Source: Gnetum montanum | Taxonomy: Eukaryota > Streptophyta > Gnetopsida > Gnetales > Gnetaceae | Assembly (NCBI GenBank): GCA_015680685.1 | Contig: MNCI01025042.1 | Span: 764,649 to 828,648, forward strand | DNA: 64,000 nucleotides | Direction: 5' to 3' | Shown: piece by piece, positions 33,782 to 45,857 of the stretch | How the letters are laid out: each line of letters starts with the position of its first letter | Position numbering within the stretch: the stretch's first letter is position 1 | Made by a program: the position numbers and the translations under genes | Notes under the pieces: generated by a model | Seen by the model: only the letters and a program-made list of their open reading frames with translations | Told to the model about the DNA's origin: nothing | The model's database searches: none

Positions 33782-34752
33782 TGATATGTCAGGACAACTT
33801 CATTGATGCATCCCCATCGATGCATCTTAGATGTATCAACACACACATATCAATGAGGATGTGTTGATGCATTAACTAAAAATGCATCTTAGATATGTTG
33901 ATTTAGTCTCATTAATGCATCCCTATTGATGCAACTAAATGATTTAATGCATCCTTGTCGATGCAACTAAATGCATTAATGCATCCCCTATATTTTCCTA
34001 TAAATATGTAATCCCCTATTGCGTATTTATCACCATTTAGTTAGTATTGTAGCTAAAATCTTGCAATTTTATTTCATAATCTTAGAAAATAGTTAGTGAG
34101 TGCTTGTAGTGTAGATTTGAGTCAATTGTATGACATCTTATTTTAGTGGCGTTATACTTGGACACATTGGATGAATGATAATAAGATCGAGATTGATTCA
34201 TAGTTATTGTAGCACTTTGACTTAGGATAGATTTACTTTCAATGTAATTTATTTTTCATGTAATTAGTTAATATTTACATTTCTATGCATTTTAATCAAT
34301 CAGTAGAATGAGCATGATCAATTTTGCACATAAAAACATATTCACTTGGTAATCCTAGCAATGTTATCATTTGGTTCACCTAGAAGCATAACACTTGGTA
34401 ATTCCAATAGTGGGAACGTGAGTTCAAGACATTTATGACAAGCTGGGAATGGATAGTCATCATCCTTAGGCTAGCTTAGAACTTATCCTCTTGTTATTAA
34501 TTATATTAACTAATTAATTTCTATGTTATTGTTAAGGTTAGTTTAAGGTCCCAACAACATCCTAATCATATGCCTCACTTTAGACTAAATCATATGTCAT
34601 AAAGCTACTACTAGTCCAAGTGAGAAGACAATGATTTGTGATTAATGCTTAAAAATATAGATACCACACTAGTTTCATCGATGAAATTTGATTGGATTAC
34701 ATATAAATGCTTGTGATTTGTATGGTTGGGTGTAGGAGGTACTTGCGTCTCA
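33782..34752 (+). repeat. LTR of element G2 (Athila-like)
   Basis: About 970 bp from TGATATGTCAGG to CTTGCGTCTCA, diverged from the G1 LTR. TATA-like CCTATAAATATG lies at about 33997. The 5' part holds several copies of ATTGATGCATCC. The primer site follows three bases later. Confidence 0.65.
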
Positions 34753-34755
34753 TCA

Positions 34756-34775
34756 TTGACACCATTATTGGGGAT
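34756..34775 (+). other. Primer-binding site of G2 (tRNA-Asp type)
   Basis: TTGACACCATTATTGGGGAT, a transition-decayed form of the Asp site TGGCGCCGTTGCCGGGGA. Confidence 0.65.
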
Positions 34776-34888
34776 GGTTCTAGTGATCTAGATTATTTAT
34801 ATTATAAATGATCATTGTTAAAGCATTAATGATTTTATATTTTAGCAAATATTAATATTTTAATTCACACACATTATTAATTGAAAAC

Positions 34889-37490
34889 ATGTCTCCTTCA
34901 CATAGGATCAATAATACATCACATGATGAGGATACTAGTAGGAGAAATGATAGGATCTATACTGAAGAGAATTAGAGTGAACCACTACGAGCAAGTATCT
35001 CATATGCTCATTTAGACCCTTACTACATTCAAATACTATGTTCAACTAGTGCAAATAATACTAGAGGAGATGGAGTAGTCCCAAAAAAATGAGGCCCTCA
35101 AGGCCTAGGACCTCTTCCAAACATAAAAGAGATAAATCAAGGGACCATAGGGGGAGATACAAGAGCCATGGCAATTCTCCTAGTTTATCATCTTCCTCTT
35201 CCTCTTCAATGTCAAGTTCTAATAAAGATGAACGTAGGTATAGAGATAGAAATATACTAAGGGGTTAAGATGAAGATAGAAATAGAAAGCAATGGAAAGA
35301 TGAAATACATCAAAGTGGTCATAGACAAAATCATCGTAATTAGACAAATAGAAATAGAGATCATCATCAGGATATGTATGATGATGATGAATCCTTGTTG
35401 GCTACAGGAAGCATGATACGAATTATAGAGGTAGTTGAAGTACCCCATATGTATTGAAGGAAAAGCTACATCAAAAATCTTGATATGAATAACATTTCTA
35501 AATTTTAGGGATGCTATAATTCCAGTCTACAACATCATTTACAAGCCTTCCATGATGCCTGTGCCTTGCAAAATATTGAAAGTAAGTGGCAAAAGCTTAA
35601 GTTCTTTCCTAAGAGACTAATAGAAGAAGTTAAAAGTTGGTATAGATCATTGAAACTAGATTCAATCTATTGGTGATCCACAATTCTTGAGCTCTTCAAC
35701 AAAAAATACCAAACCTATGAAAGAGTGTCCAATCTAAGAAAACAAATCTAGGGATGGAGGTAAGAAAACCATGAATTCTTGTATGTAGCCTTGGAAAAAT
35801 ACTATTCTCTACTAAATAGATGTTCAAGCCATGGGTTTTCTCAAAAATAGAAACTTCTATACATTACATATGGGATTTGTAACAAAATGAGGGAGATCCT
35901 TGAGATTTATGCCCAAAGATAGATATTAGAATTGAAAGCCCATTAGATACAAAGGATAGTTAAACATGTAGCAAAAGATAAAGGAGAGATATGTAAAAGG
36001 GAGAGTGTAGAGAAATATAAATAAGATCCAACTCTTGACAAAAAAGAGGTCCATATTGATGATCAGGAAAATGAGATAGCTCTTGATGAGTTGATTTGGC
36101 ATAAAACCTTACCAATACAAAAGTCTATCATTGAGATTGCAGCAAGGGTAAATAAGATATGGGAGTTGATGCATGAAGAAGTTACAAACAACTTGAAAAT
36201 CATAGAGGAGAAGGTAAAGCTAAAAGGATTAAGTGATCAAAATAAGAAGAGGAAAAAGAATAATGAAATAGATAAGGATACTTATTAGCAAAAAGGGAAA
36301 ATAGCTATAGTAGAAAAGATTGCAAACTTAGATACAAAGGAGGATGATGGATGTGACATCTATCAATATGAACATCCAAAGGGGTATTTCCTAGTTTTGT
36401 TATATCTATAAGAGTTTGGAGATTTTTCTTTGAATCCCAAGTTCATAGAAAAGTAAATGCCTAGGAGATTGCCTTACCCACAAGGTAATTATAGATAGTC
36501 CTACAACCAATAGTACTATTCAAGTGGGACTTTTTATCAACCTCAAGGATAATATCAACCATAATGGCAAAACCCATAGTCATGGGGGATGTCATCAACA
36601 AACTAGAAATACCCTTATCTCTAGTTAGAATCTTATGGATACTATGTTCAACAACGTATTTATCCAAGTTGTTCTACTTCCCAAACCTCAAATTTCTCCT
36701 ACTAATCTTCTAAATACTAGCAACCTCCAACATCTCTTGTGGGATCACCATCTCATACCTCTTATCCTCTATCACATTCTCAATACTCTTATACTTCCAT
36801 CCAACATATGTCATTGCCAATAATGCAAGAATTATTGGCATTTCAACCTTAAAAAAAGAATGCCACTTATGCCATGAACATACAAGTCAATGATAATGTT
36901 AATAGATCTTAGCAAATGTTTTAGACATGTCCTTTCTTAAGGATAGTTTTCACAAATGTGAATAAAACTAGTAGATCTACTAGCTCATCAAAACTAGAAT
37001 AAGAAACATCTAGTGCAGCCTCCTTCGTTACAAAAACAATGTATGTTAATCCTTCACAAATGCAAAAAACCATTACCACTTTGACACAAAACATAAAAGA
37101 TGAACCTATCATTTTGGAGAGACAAAAAAATCCATGCATTAGTAATAATGATAAAGGATGCTGTTGTGGGTTGAAAGTTCAAAATATTAACATGATCCCT
37201 ATACCAAACCACAAAAAACTTAAGGAATAAGTATGTGTGCAAAACCAAGTCTACATGGTAGCCACTAAATACAAAGACACCTAGTGGCTTAAGCATCAGA
37301 ACACCAAACTATTTAAAAGATGCATTGAAACAACTAATCCACATATAAGTTCTAGTTCTACAAAAGTGAACAAAATAGAGAACTTAGAGAAGAACATCTT
37401 ACACTTTGACTATACACCAAAAGGATATTTTAAACAAGGAGACATAAGAACTAAAATAGACAATAAACAAGGAAACATGTCTAGACCCCT
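34889..37490 (+). pseudogene. G2 gag (Athila-like), degenerate
   Basis: Starts MSPSHRINNTSHDED. The middle part (35490-35980) has the gag-core pattern FFPKRLIEEVKSWYRSL, LELFNKKYQ, LYVALEKYYSLLNRCSSHGF. A Ser/Arg/Asp-rich stretch (35120-35380) precedes it. Downstream, IHDE-type charged sequence and a KIWELMHEEVTNNLK segment continue to about 36290, then weaker coding similarity to about 37490, where family H sequence starts. Many stops. No protease or pol of this family is present. Confidence 0.65.
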
Positions 37491-37499
37491 TAAAAAGAA

Positions 37500-39360
37500 A
37501 ACACCTTCTCAACATATCTCCTCAACATTTGAGCTCTATCTTCTAAGGCTTTCTCTTGTTAATTTTCCTTCTTGCTAGTCCTTGGAGCATCTTCATTTGA
37601 TTTGTAATCTTCATTTTTGTCCATGATCCTCCATGCTCTCATCTTGTTCATGTAGTCTTCATTTTGACATCTCATCGTAGATCTTGTTTCCTTGAGTTCT
37701 TAGATCTCATGTGGAGTTCTTCTTCATGTCCTACAAAAGCATCATCCACCAAAAACATTCTATTTTCTTCATTTTTCTTAAGGTTTTGACATATCAAAAG
37801 GTCAATAATCTCTCCATTTTTAGGGATGTTCAAAACTTAAGAAAATGGGTTAGTCGATATTATATCATAACTTTAAATAATAATAAAAATACTTAAGGTG
37901 TATAAATTCTAATGGTAGCCAAAGAGAATTGTTGGGGTTAAAACATAAGAGCTTAAGCCAATAGGTTTAAGAAGAAACAAGGGATTTTCGCAACTGTCCA
38001 AGGGCCAACCTCTCTATATAGCATAGTTGATGAATCCAAATACACAAGCATAAAGTTCATAAACATCTATCCATACATATACATATGACATAATTATTTG
38101 TCCATTCGTAAAGTACAAATGTATCATAAAGTACAAATGTATACTGGCTAAAAATTCTTCCCACTTTTGAACATCACCCAAAAGGAGGGACCACTCTAAT
38201 CATTGATCTTAGTGGCATCATTTGAATCCTCATCAGTAGCAACTACAACATGAAAAGGTTTGTAGATCTCCTCCTCCTCATCATTACTATTGGTGCTGGT
38301 GGTAGAGATAGGCTGGTCATTATCATCATCCAAAGATGGTAGCTAAACTTGAGCCCTATGTGGATAGAGATTCACTGAAAATCAAGATAAAGTTGGTGGA
38401 TCCTGCTAGGATGGATCCTATTGTGAGGATGAGGAAGCACCCTTCATCTAATAAGTAATAGGATTAGCAGGTATCCATTGGGAAGAAGTCCCAAAGATGC
38501 TCTTCATGGCTTGTTGCTGAAATGTCTACAGAGCATCATCTTGATGATGAGAACTGGGTCAAGGTTACATGGGATTAGGAAACTCCCCCTAGACATGTGC
38601 TATTGGTGCATTAGGCTCCTTTGAATTGGATGCATTTCCTAAGTTATAAGCCTAGGAATTTCTAGCTATTGTTGAGTGTCTAGGTGGGGCTAAATAGTCC
38701 TCCTCACTATCTGATATGGGAGGATTGATGATCTTCTAAACTTATTGCACATTAGGAGAAAGAGGTACTTCAATTGTGTCCATTCTCTTATGAAGGTAAG
38801 AGAGATTCATGCCAATCCTCCCAATAGTGTGAGCAAAGGTCTTAAGAAACTTCTTCAGATAAGATCTTACCTAACGACCAATAGATTAAGATCTTTTAAA
38901 CTAAGGAGAGGCCTAAGATGGTGATGTAGATCCCTTCTTCCTTGATTTGTGAGGTTAGGTATTGGGTTTTGCATCTTCATCATGGGTGGAGCTCCTCTTT
39001 TCTAAATAGTCACCAAGTATTCTCTTACCTTTAAGTAAAGGCATGTTAGGAATGGAAACACTTCTTTGTCAGATTGGCAAACTAATGATGTGAGCATGTC
39101 CATAGATTCTCTCCTTGGTGAACAAGCTTAAAATATATCAGTAGAGAATATGATCCAAGTCCGAATGTTTTCCTATAAGAAGGAAATAGAGAACAAATTC
39201 TTAGAATAGCAACAAATAGTTATAGCTTCCTCCTTTTAGAATGATATTATATAAAATAATGAGAAAGATGATTGACTCCTATAAATTCTCCCACTACATT
39301 GAGACACTGATTGCCTAAACAAAGCATCACAAAATTCATCTTGAGAGATAAGAATCACAC
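37500..39360 (-). mobile_element. H3: partial copy of repeat family H
   Basis: The left part (37500-37890) matches the right part of the H repeats at 60530-60855 (ACTTAAGAAAATGGGT, TTCTTAAGGTTTTGACATA). The rest (37900-39360) matches H internal sequence 60900-62420, including the coding remnant on the minus strand. Its left flank is cut by G2 and its right side by the element D LTR at 39361, which entered the H coding region. Confidence 0.65.
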
Positions 39361-40758
39361 TGAAATACCACCAAGGAATCTTGTGTTATAATTTGTAACC
39401 TTCACCATCACACTTGAGGTTGGGATTTTAATGTAAAATGTCAAGATTATGATCCATGAGATGTAATTTCACATAGTTTAACGTTTGGGACTAAAAAATG
39501 CTTCATAAGTTGTTGTAGCCTTACTTTCTAAGTGAAAACAGTCATGCCGTGTCTATATTTGGGCTTGGGAAGGTCAAAAATGCCTTTTGGACNTGTGTCT
39601 ATATTTGGGCTTGGGAAGGTCAAAAATGCCTTTTGGACTACCAAAATTAGCATTTTCAGGGGTTTTATGGGGGGTATGATCATTAGTATGTTGGAAACAC
39701 TCATAACTAGTGTTGGGGGGTTTGGTTTCCATATTTACAACATAGGCTAGTGTAGTTGCCAATAATCTTTAGTGTTGCTACACTAGGCTAGTGTTGGAGT
39801 GGTTGGGCTTTCTATTTTCAACAAATTTCAGCATTGTTTCAACAACTCTAGCATTGTTGCCAGAAGACTAATGTTGGTGGAAGAAGATAACATAGTTGAA
39901 AAGTCCATTTACTATTTATGGTTATTAGCATTGTTTTGGTACCTTGGGGGCATCGAAACTTATCATAAATGAAAACTACACTAGGATTAAATGCTTGTTA
40001 CACTTGCACATAATTAGAATATGTCAGTAATCATGACAAAAATTTGCAGCCAAGAATTAGTAGCCATATGACCTATAAAAGCCCATCTTAAACACCTTGA
40101 ATAGGTTCATTTGCTTTTGAGTTTTTTGACATCCAAAAAAAAGATTTTTGTAATTCTTGAGCATGAAAACCTTTGACAACCCTAAGCACCTTGTGACGTT
40201 TGAGGATTGTGTGAGATTTTTGGAGCAACGTATAACTACCTAGGTAGAAAGGCTCTCAGCATAGTACCCCCTTTACCATAAAAGTTATTTACATGTCTTA
40301 CCCCCCTATGATCAACACTGTAGATCTAGACAAGAAACATGTAAGGTGTTTGAATTTTGAGAGTTAGAAAGCACCTAGACCATGGAGTTGACTATAGTGC
40401 ATAAACTACTAGCTTCAATAGACATTGAACTTCATCAAAGCAAAACTCTTGTACATTCAAGCACCATTTATACATATTCTGAACTCTCTTTATGTGTAAT
40501 ATCTTATTAGTATAATAAAATTTATAGTTCTTTTATTATGAAAATTATCATAGTTTTATTTTGTGCATTCATTTCTAGATAAGATCTACATTATTTTCAT
40601 TGTTTGTTTACCTTCCATTTATATTTTTCAAGTACCTAGGGGATCAAAAAAACTATCTAGGGCACCTTGGATCCTCTTTTTTGGAGGTATCTAAGGTTAA
40701 AACTATTTCATGCTTGGGATTTTCAATTTTCTAGTGATCAAATTTTTCAAGTGCAATA
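39361..40758 (+). repeat. Element D 5' LTR
   Basis: About 1.4 kb, TGAAATACCACCAAGG to TGCAATA (CA decayed to TA). Aligned from its first base with the E LTR at 52463, and its first 14 bases match the C LTR with one transition. Contains CTAGTGTTG words repeated in U3. Includes an assembly duplication that adds about 46 bases. Confidence 0.75.
39549..39638. repeat. 44-bp exact duplication around a single n (assembly join)
   Basis: Bases 39549-39592 recur at 39595-39638, with n at 39593 and t at 39594 between them. The E LTR has this segment once (near 52635-52680). Confidence 0.9.
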
Positions 40759-41552
40759 GGTTTCTGGTGTTAGAAGAGAGAACTCCACAAAAATGTTTTG
40801 TCGAATCTTATTTTAATACTTTGATAAGAATTTTTGCACATCAAAAACCTTAATTTTATACTAAAATAATTTAAAATTTATTATAAAAAAACCTACAAGA
40901 GAAACCAACATTGCCATCCATCTCCTTGCCATCAAAACCTAGTGTTGTGGTTGCAAGTGATTTGGGTATTTGAAAAATTTTCATAGCAATTGCTGTACTT
41001 TTTAAGGCTAGTGTGATTATTAGTCAAAATTGCCTTTGTGTGTTCCAAAGGCTAGTGTTGCTTTGTCACAACCATTTAAATCCATATGCTATGAAATTTT
41101 CCAACAAAGCTAGTGTTGGTCCTTCTTCAAACATAAATGTAACATTTGAAAAAATCCAAATTTTACATTTACTTTTTCCAAAATGAACATTATTTTGGCC
41201 AAGAGGGAGAACCCCAATGCAGTGCAAGTGGGTAAGATGATTGTTGATACGTTACCCCCTTTCTCCCCCTCCTCCAGCATAGTCCATGCTACTAAAGACA
41301 ACATAGTTGGTTTTTCCAACATCAAAACTATTGTATTTTTTTCAAGCGTAGGACATACCCCTCCTGCAACTTACACTGCACTTGTAATTGTAGTTTACAA
41401 CATTTTCCAACCATACCCCTGTTGCACCTTGGGAAATTTCACTTGCTGGAATTTTTATTTAACTAATTACTTATAAAATTTGTTAAACAAAATTTAAACC
41501 TTTGATCATGTCTTTTAGGCAATCAACCATCTTACCCCTTAACTAAACTAAT
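40759..41552 (+). other. Element D primer region and leader
   Basis: Begins GGTTTCTGGTGTTAGAAG, the family primer region. The remaining 0.75 kb is AT-rich, with words like CTAGTGTTG and no GC-rich hairpin array as in B. No coding sequence recognised. Confidence 0.5.
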
Positions 41553-44500
41553 ATGACATCCAATGAAGAGGCTATGAGGATTTATGACCCAAAAGACCTT
41601 GCTATGGCTAAGCGTAGGCAATCACTTAGACTAAGGGGGAAAATCCCAGATTTTGTCATCATAAATTTAGATCACTATAACTTCATTTGTGCCAAAATCC
41701 AATCTAGCCTCCTCATTCCATAAATGAAGGCTAAGGCTAAATGTGAATATGAGCCAATTCACTGAAATGGAAAGGAGTACATACCCTTCTCCTATAATAA
41801 AATACCATTAAATGACACACATACATGCATTATATCTCAACTAATTGAGATGGAAGCATAAAGAGAGAAGCTCAATTTGACAAGTCAACATGAGAAGCAT
41901 GATGAATTCAAGGTTGAGCCTAAGCTTGACAACTTCATAGGGAGCCTTTTCCAATAGTTAGCTTTCCAAACCACCACACCTACTTTGACCTTTCTTGTCT
42001 CGTCCTTGGGGTAGATACCTCAACCCTCATCTCCCATGTACGTTACCATGTTTGGATCAATGTCAATTATAGAAGCCCACTAGGCACAACATTTGTCATA
42101 GATGGTCTTCCTTTGCTTGTATATCGCCTTTGCCATGTAGCCTTAGTTTGTGTGGTCGTCACTAATAGGTTTCATGATCATCCACTCCTTCTCCATACCA
42201 ATGGACCCCATAGTAGGATCCCAAGTAATCCAAAATTCACACACACCATTTTTTCCCTTCGTTTTGTAAATACTAGCACAAACATCATTTTCATTATTTA
42301 GTCCATCCACAAGATTATGACCGAGCCTCTTCCTTTCATACTATAGTGTATTGTAAGGCCACAAACCTTTCAACTCATACCTTAGCCATTTTTATAGATG
42401 CCACAACCTGTGAGAATGCCTCAAGGCCTAAATTAGGACTTTCAGATGATCCAAGATCTTATAAAAGAGTTAAGGAAATTTAAAGCTTCAACTACCTAGA
42501 AAATGAAAATAATGGATTTCTATTAGGATGATCTTATCAATTCTATTGTTCCATAGATAAATATTCCTCCTAGCATCACCATACCTAAAATTACTAAGTA
42601 CAATGATGATGGTGATCCTAATAACTACTTTATTGCCTTCTATTTTGAGTGTTTTCTTTGTAAGCTTGGCCACATACCATAATGCTAATCCTCCCTATGT
42701 CCCTTACTAGGAAGGCCTTGGACTAGTACCACATGTTATTGAGAGGATCTATACCCTCATTTGAGGATTTAATATCATAGTTTGTTAACTGTTCGAAGTA
42801 TAACTTGAAACCTAACACAAATCTTGACTAAGTAATAAAGGTGAAGCAAGGACCCCTTGAGGTCATATAAAAATTCATACAATGATGAAATGTTGTTCTC
42901 AATGAGCTTCTAGATCCCATAGCTGAGACCCATCTTCTTTCCATTACTTAGCCAAGCCTTTTTACAAATCAATAACATAGAGGATACCATTGAGGCCAAC
43001 CATGACCTTGCCTATGTGGTGTACAAAAATCAACATACATGGAAGGATAAGAAGAATGGGAGGTAGAATAATGTAGCCGTGGCCACTAAGGCCAAAGCAA
43101 CTAAAATCACATAGGGGCCCAAAACAAACCAACCTGAGGATCCTACCACAACCAATAACCAACTACCAACATTTGAGGCCTCTACATTAGGCAACATGAG
43201 GCCTAATTTTGAAATAAAAGATCAGGCTATATACACTAGGTTTCCACTCAAACCATTTGAACTCCTAGAACAATTGTTAAAGAGTAGGAGAAAATAATAT
43301 AAATAGGTGATACAAAATGCCCATAAGAGGCATGATTAACTATGTGAAATCACAAAGAATCCTACTCTAGAAACTAAGGATGATCCATTGGTACCTAAGT
43401 ACTTTAAACTTGATCATTATTGCCACTATCATTAACTACCATGTCATGATATTAACGTTTACTTAGCCCTCAAGGATGGCTTGTAGAAGATGATAAAAAA
43501 TAGGAAGTTGGTCCTTGATTCCTTTAACCTAGTTAGATCATAGAACCAATCCATGCAGGTCTACAAGGACCCATTGAATGCCAATAATATCCCTTACACC
43601 ATATCCACATTCAACATAAGCAACAACTCTAGACCTACATGGGAGCCATTCATGATTCAGGTACCCCCTTGCAATAACAGGGACTCTTAAACTTCATGTA
43701 TTTCAAGGATCCTCTTTTTTGTAAGGATACCATTATTGACACCTCCCAAGGATTCTTTTGTGATTAGGGTGCCCCATTCCAATGCAATGACTTCTTCTCA
43801 ACCCAATAATAGTAAGAAATCACCAAGTAAACAATGTAAGAAGCACGTGCCAAAGCCCAAGAACAAAGATGATAAACAAAATAAGGCATGAGAGAAGTTG
43901 GATCCACCAAAGCCCACACCCATCTCATCCATTACCTTGAGCCCTAATTCTCAAGTTGCTTCAAACCACAATTGAAGGAGGACCCCAATCCATAAGGGAA
44001 GGGAAATGAGGCTAAACCACAACTGTTGAAACATGAAGTTTGCATCCTAAGGAGCATGGAGGAAGTGAACATCAACAAGAAAAAGAAGACAACAATGAAT
44101 AAAAAGGACTTTCTCAGTGCTATGGAATAGGTTAAAAAGTTATTAAAATACAAGAATACTTCTCTTAGCTTGTATAACTTGGTAATAACCTCTACTACTC
44201 ACAATGAGGTACTAGTGAAAATGTTGAATTCTATTTCTATTAGCAAGGACATCATTGCTAGTGAAGAGTCCATCCATGCGATGATGGTATCAGCTTGACC
44301 TAAGGAAAAAATGAAGTTAATGACATTGGTGTTCCATGACAACGAGGTCAAGACTAGCCCCTAAGATAGTGAGACAACCAAAGTTCCTCTTTTCATAATG
44401 ATAAGAGTGGAGTAATACAAGCTACATAGGGTGCATGTTGATGATGAAGTAGCAACTAACATCATACTCTACACCATTGTTGAATGTTTAGGCATAATAG

Positions 44501-45034
44501 AACACATGGAACATACCTTAGCTTCCACTCTTAAATTCTTTAATGGATCTCAGGTGGTGGTTAAAGGATCAATCTCTTTGGAACTTATAGTGGGGGAATA
44601 ATTCCCCATAATAGCCAATTTCTTGATGATGAAAGAGATACCATGATTCAATCTCATCATGGGAATTCCTTAGCTAGCTTAATTATAAGATGTTTCCTCA
44701 TCCATCCACCAAGAAATTCACCTACCTTATGAGGGAGGTGAAATAATTATCCACAGTGATAGTGGAGTTCCCTTTGTAGTCAACAATGTTGACATAGAAC
44801 AAAGGTCTAAAGTGGAGTTTCAAGAAGAAGCTCCTATTGTCAATGATGAAGTCCGAAGCTCCTATTGAACAAGTGGAAGAGGCCCAAACTACGAACAATG
44901 GAACCACGAACACACAATGGGAAGAGCTCTCTTTCAACATTATTAGTAAAGGAAATAGGGAATACAAGATTCTGCAATGTTGACCCTACATCTTTCCTAA
45001 TCTTTTGAAGATTAGGAAATACTTGCATAATTTA
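41553..45034 (+). pseudogene. Element D gag-protease, full length but degenerate
   Basis: Start ATG 41553 (MTSNEEAMRIYDP) with RRQSLRLRGK and DHYNFICAKIQ. Capsid core near 42590-42900 (Y-DDGDPNNYF in a decayed frame). Cys/His region FKLDHYCHYH near 43410. A Lys/Pro-rich linker follows, then the protease with VHVDDEVATNII near 44435, FNLIMGIP, and SSIHQEIHLPYEGGEIIIH near 44700. The tail ends LKIRKYLHN, shared with E. It retains the capsid segment lost from B. Confidence 0.8.
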
Positions 45035-45857
45035 ACATATGTTCCTTGTTCACTTACCCTCTGCCTACAACCATGTAACCTCTTATGTTATTTCTTTGCT
45101 TAATTCAACCTTTATTTACCTTTTCTTGGAATTATTTAGCATGTAACCTATAGTTTAGTTTTATTCATCATTCACATTTTTTATGCCTTGTTTATTTTGA
45201 AAATGTAAAATCTAAAAAATACCATAAAAAACTCTAAAACTCAAAAAATCCATAAAAATCTTAAAACAAAAAACTTAGAAATTTGTCTTTCAATGTAAAA
45301 GCCTACTAAGGCCTAAAATTGGAAAACATAATGGCCTACCATGGCCTAAAACTGGAAGCCTCTCACCACTTGCCATGGTCTAAAAATGGTAAAATGATGG
45401 CCTATTATTACCTTTAACTTATGGCTTGCCTTGGCCTAAAACTAGAAAAACTTTTTATAACCCATTATAGCCAATTACAACTTGGTCAACATTTTAGTTG
45501 CCTATTCAATTTACATATTACTCTACCAAAATTTTACCTTATAACCACATGATTCAATTGATGTAGCCTAATATAGCAACATGATATGAACAAAATGTAA
45601 AACACGTAAGATGCATGAAACTAAAAATACTATAACATGTAAAAAAAATTAAAGTTTTAAAGGTAATAATCAAAATGTTTGTAATAAATAGCCATGGTCA
45701 TATAGTGTGAAAAATGTTCAAATAATGTATAGAATAAATATAAGTCCAACAGTCATACCTACATTGTGTAGTAACAAAATAAATAATAACAATAAACCAT
45801 CTCTCAATAACATCATTAAAAAAATAACATAGTCAAAGATATATTCAGTAGGTTATG
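45035..45857. other. Element D spacer with GGCC repeats
   Basis: Non-coding. At 45300-45470 there are four to five decayed copies of CCTACCATGGCCTAAAAC. The rest is AT-rich. It lies between the gag-protease end and the last antisense exon, as in B and E. Confidence 0.65.

Noticed and set aside
35257-35448. Minus-strand frame rich in Ile, Ser and Met
   Set aside because: Opposite strand of the Arg/Asp-rich part of the G2 gag; no independent support.
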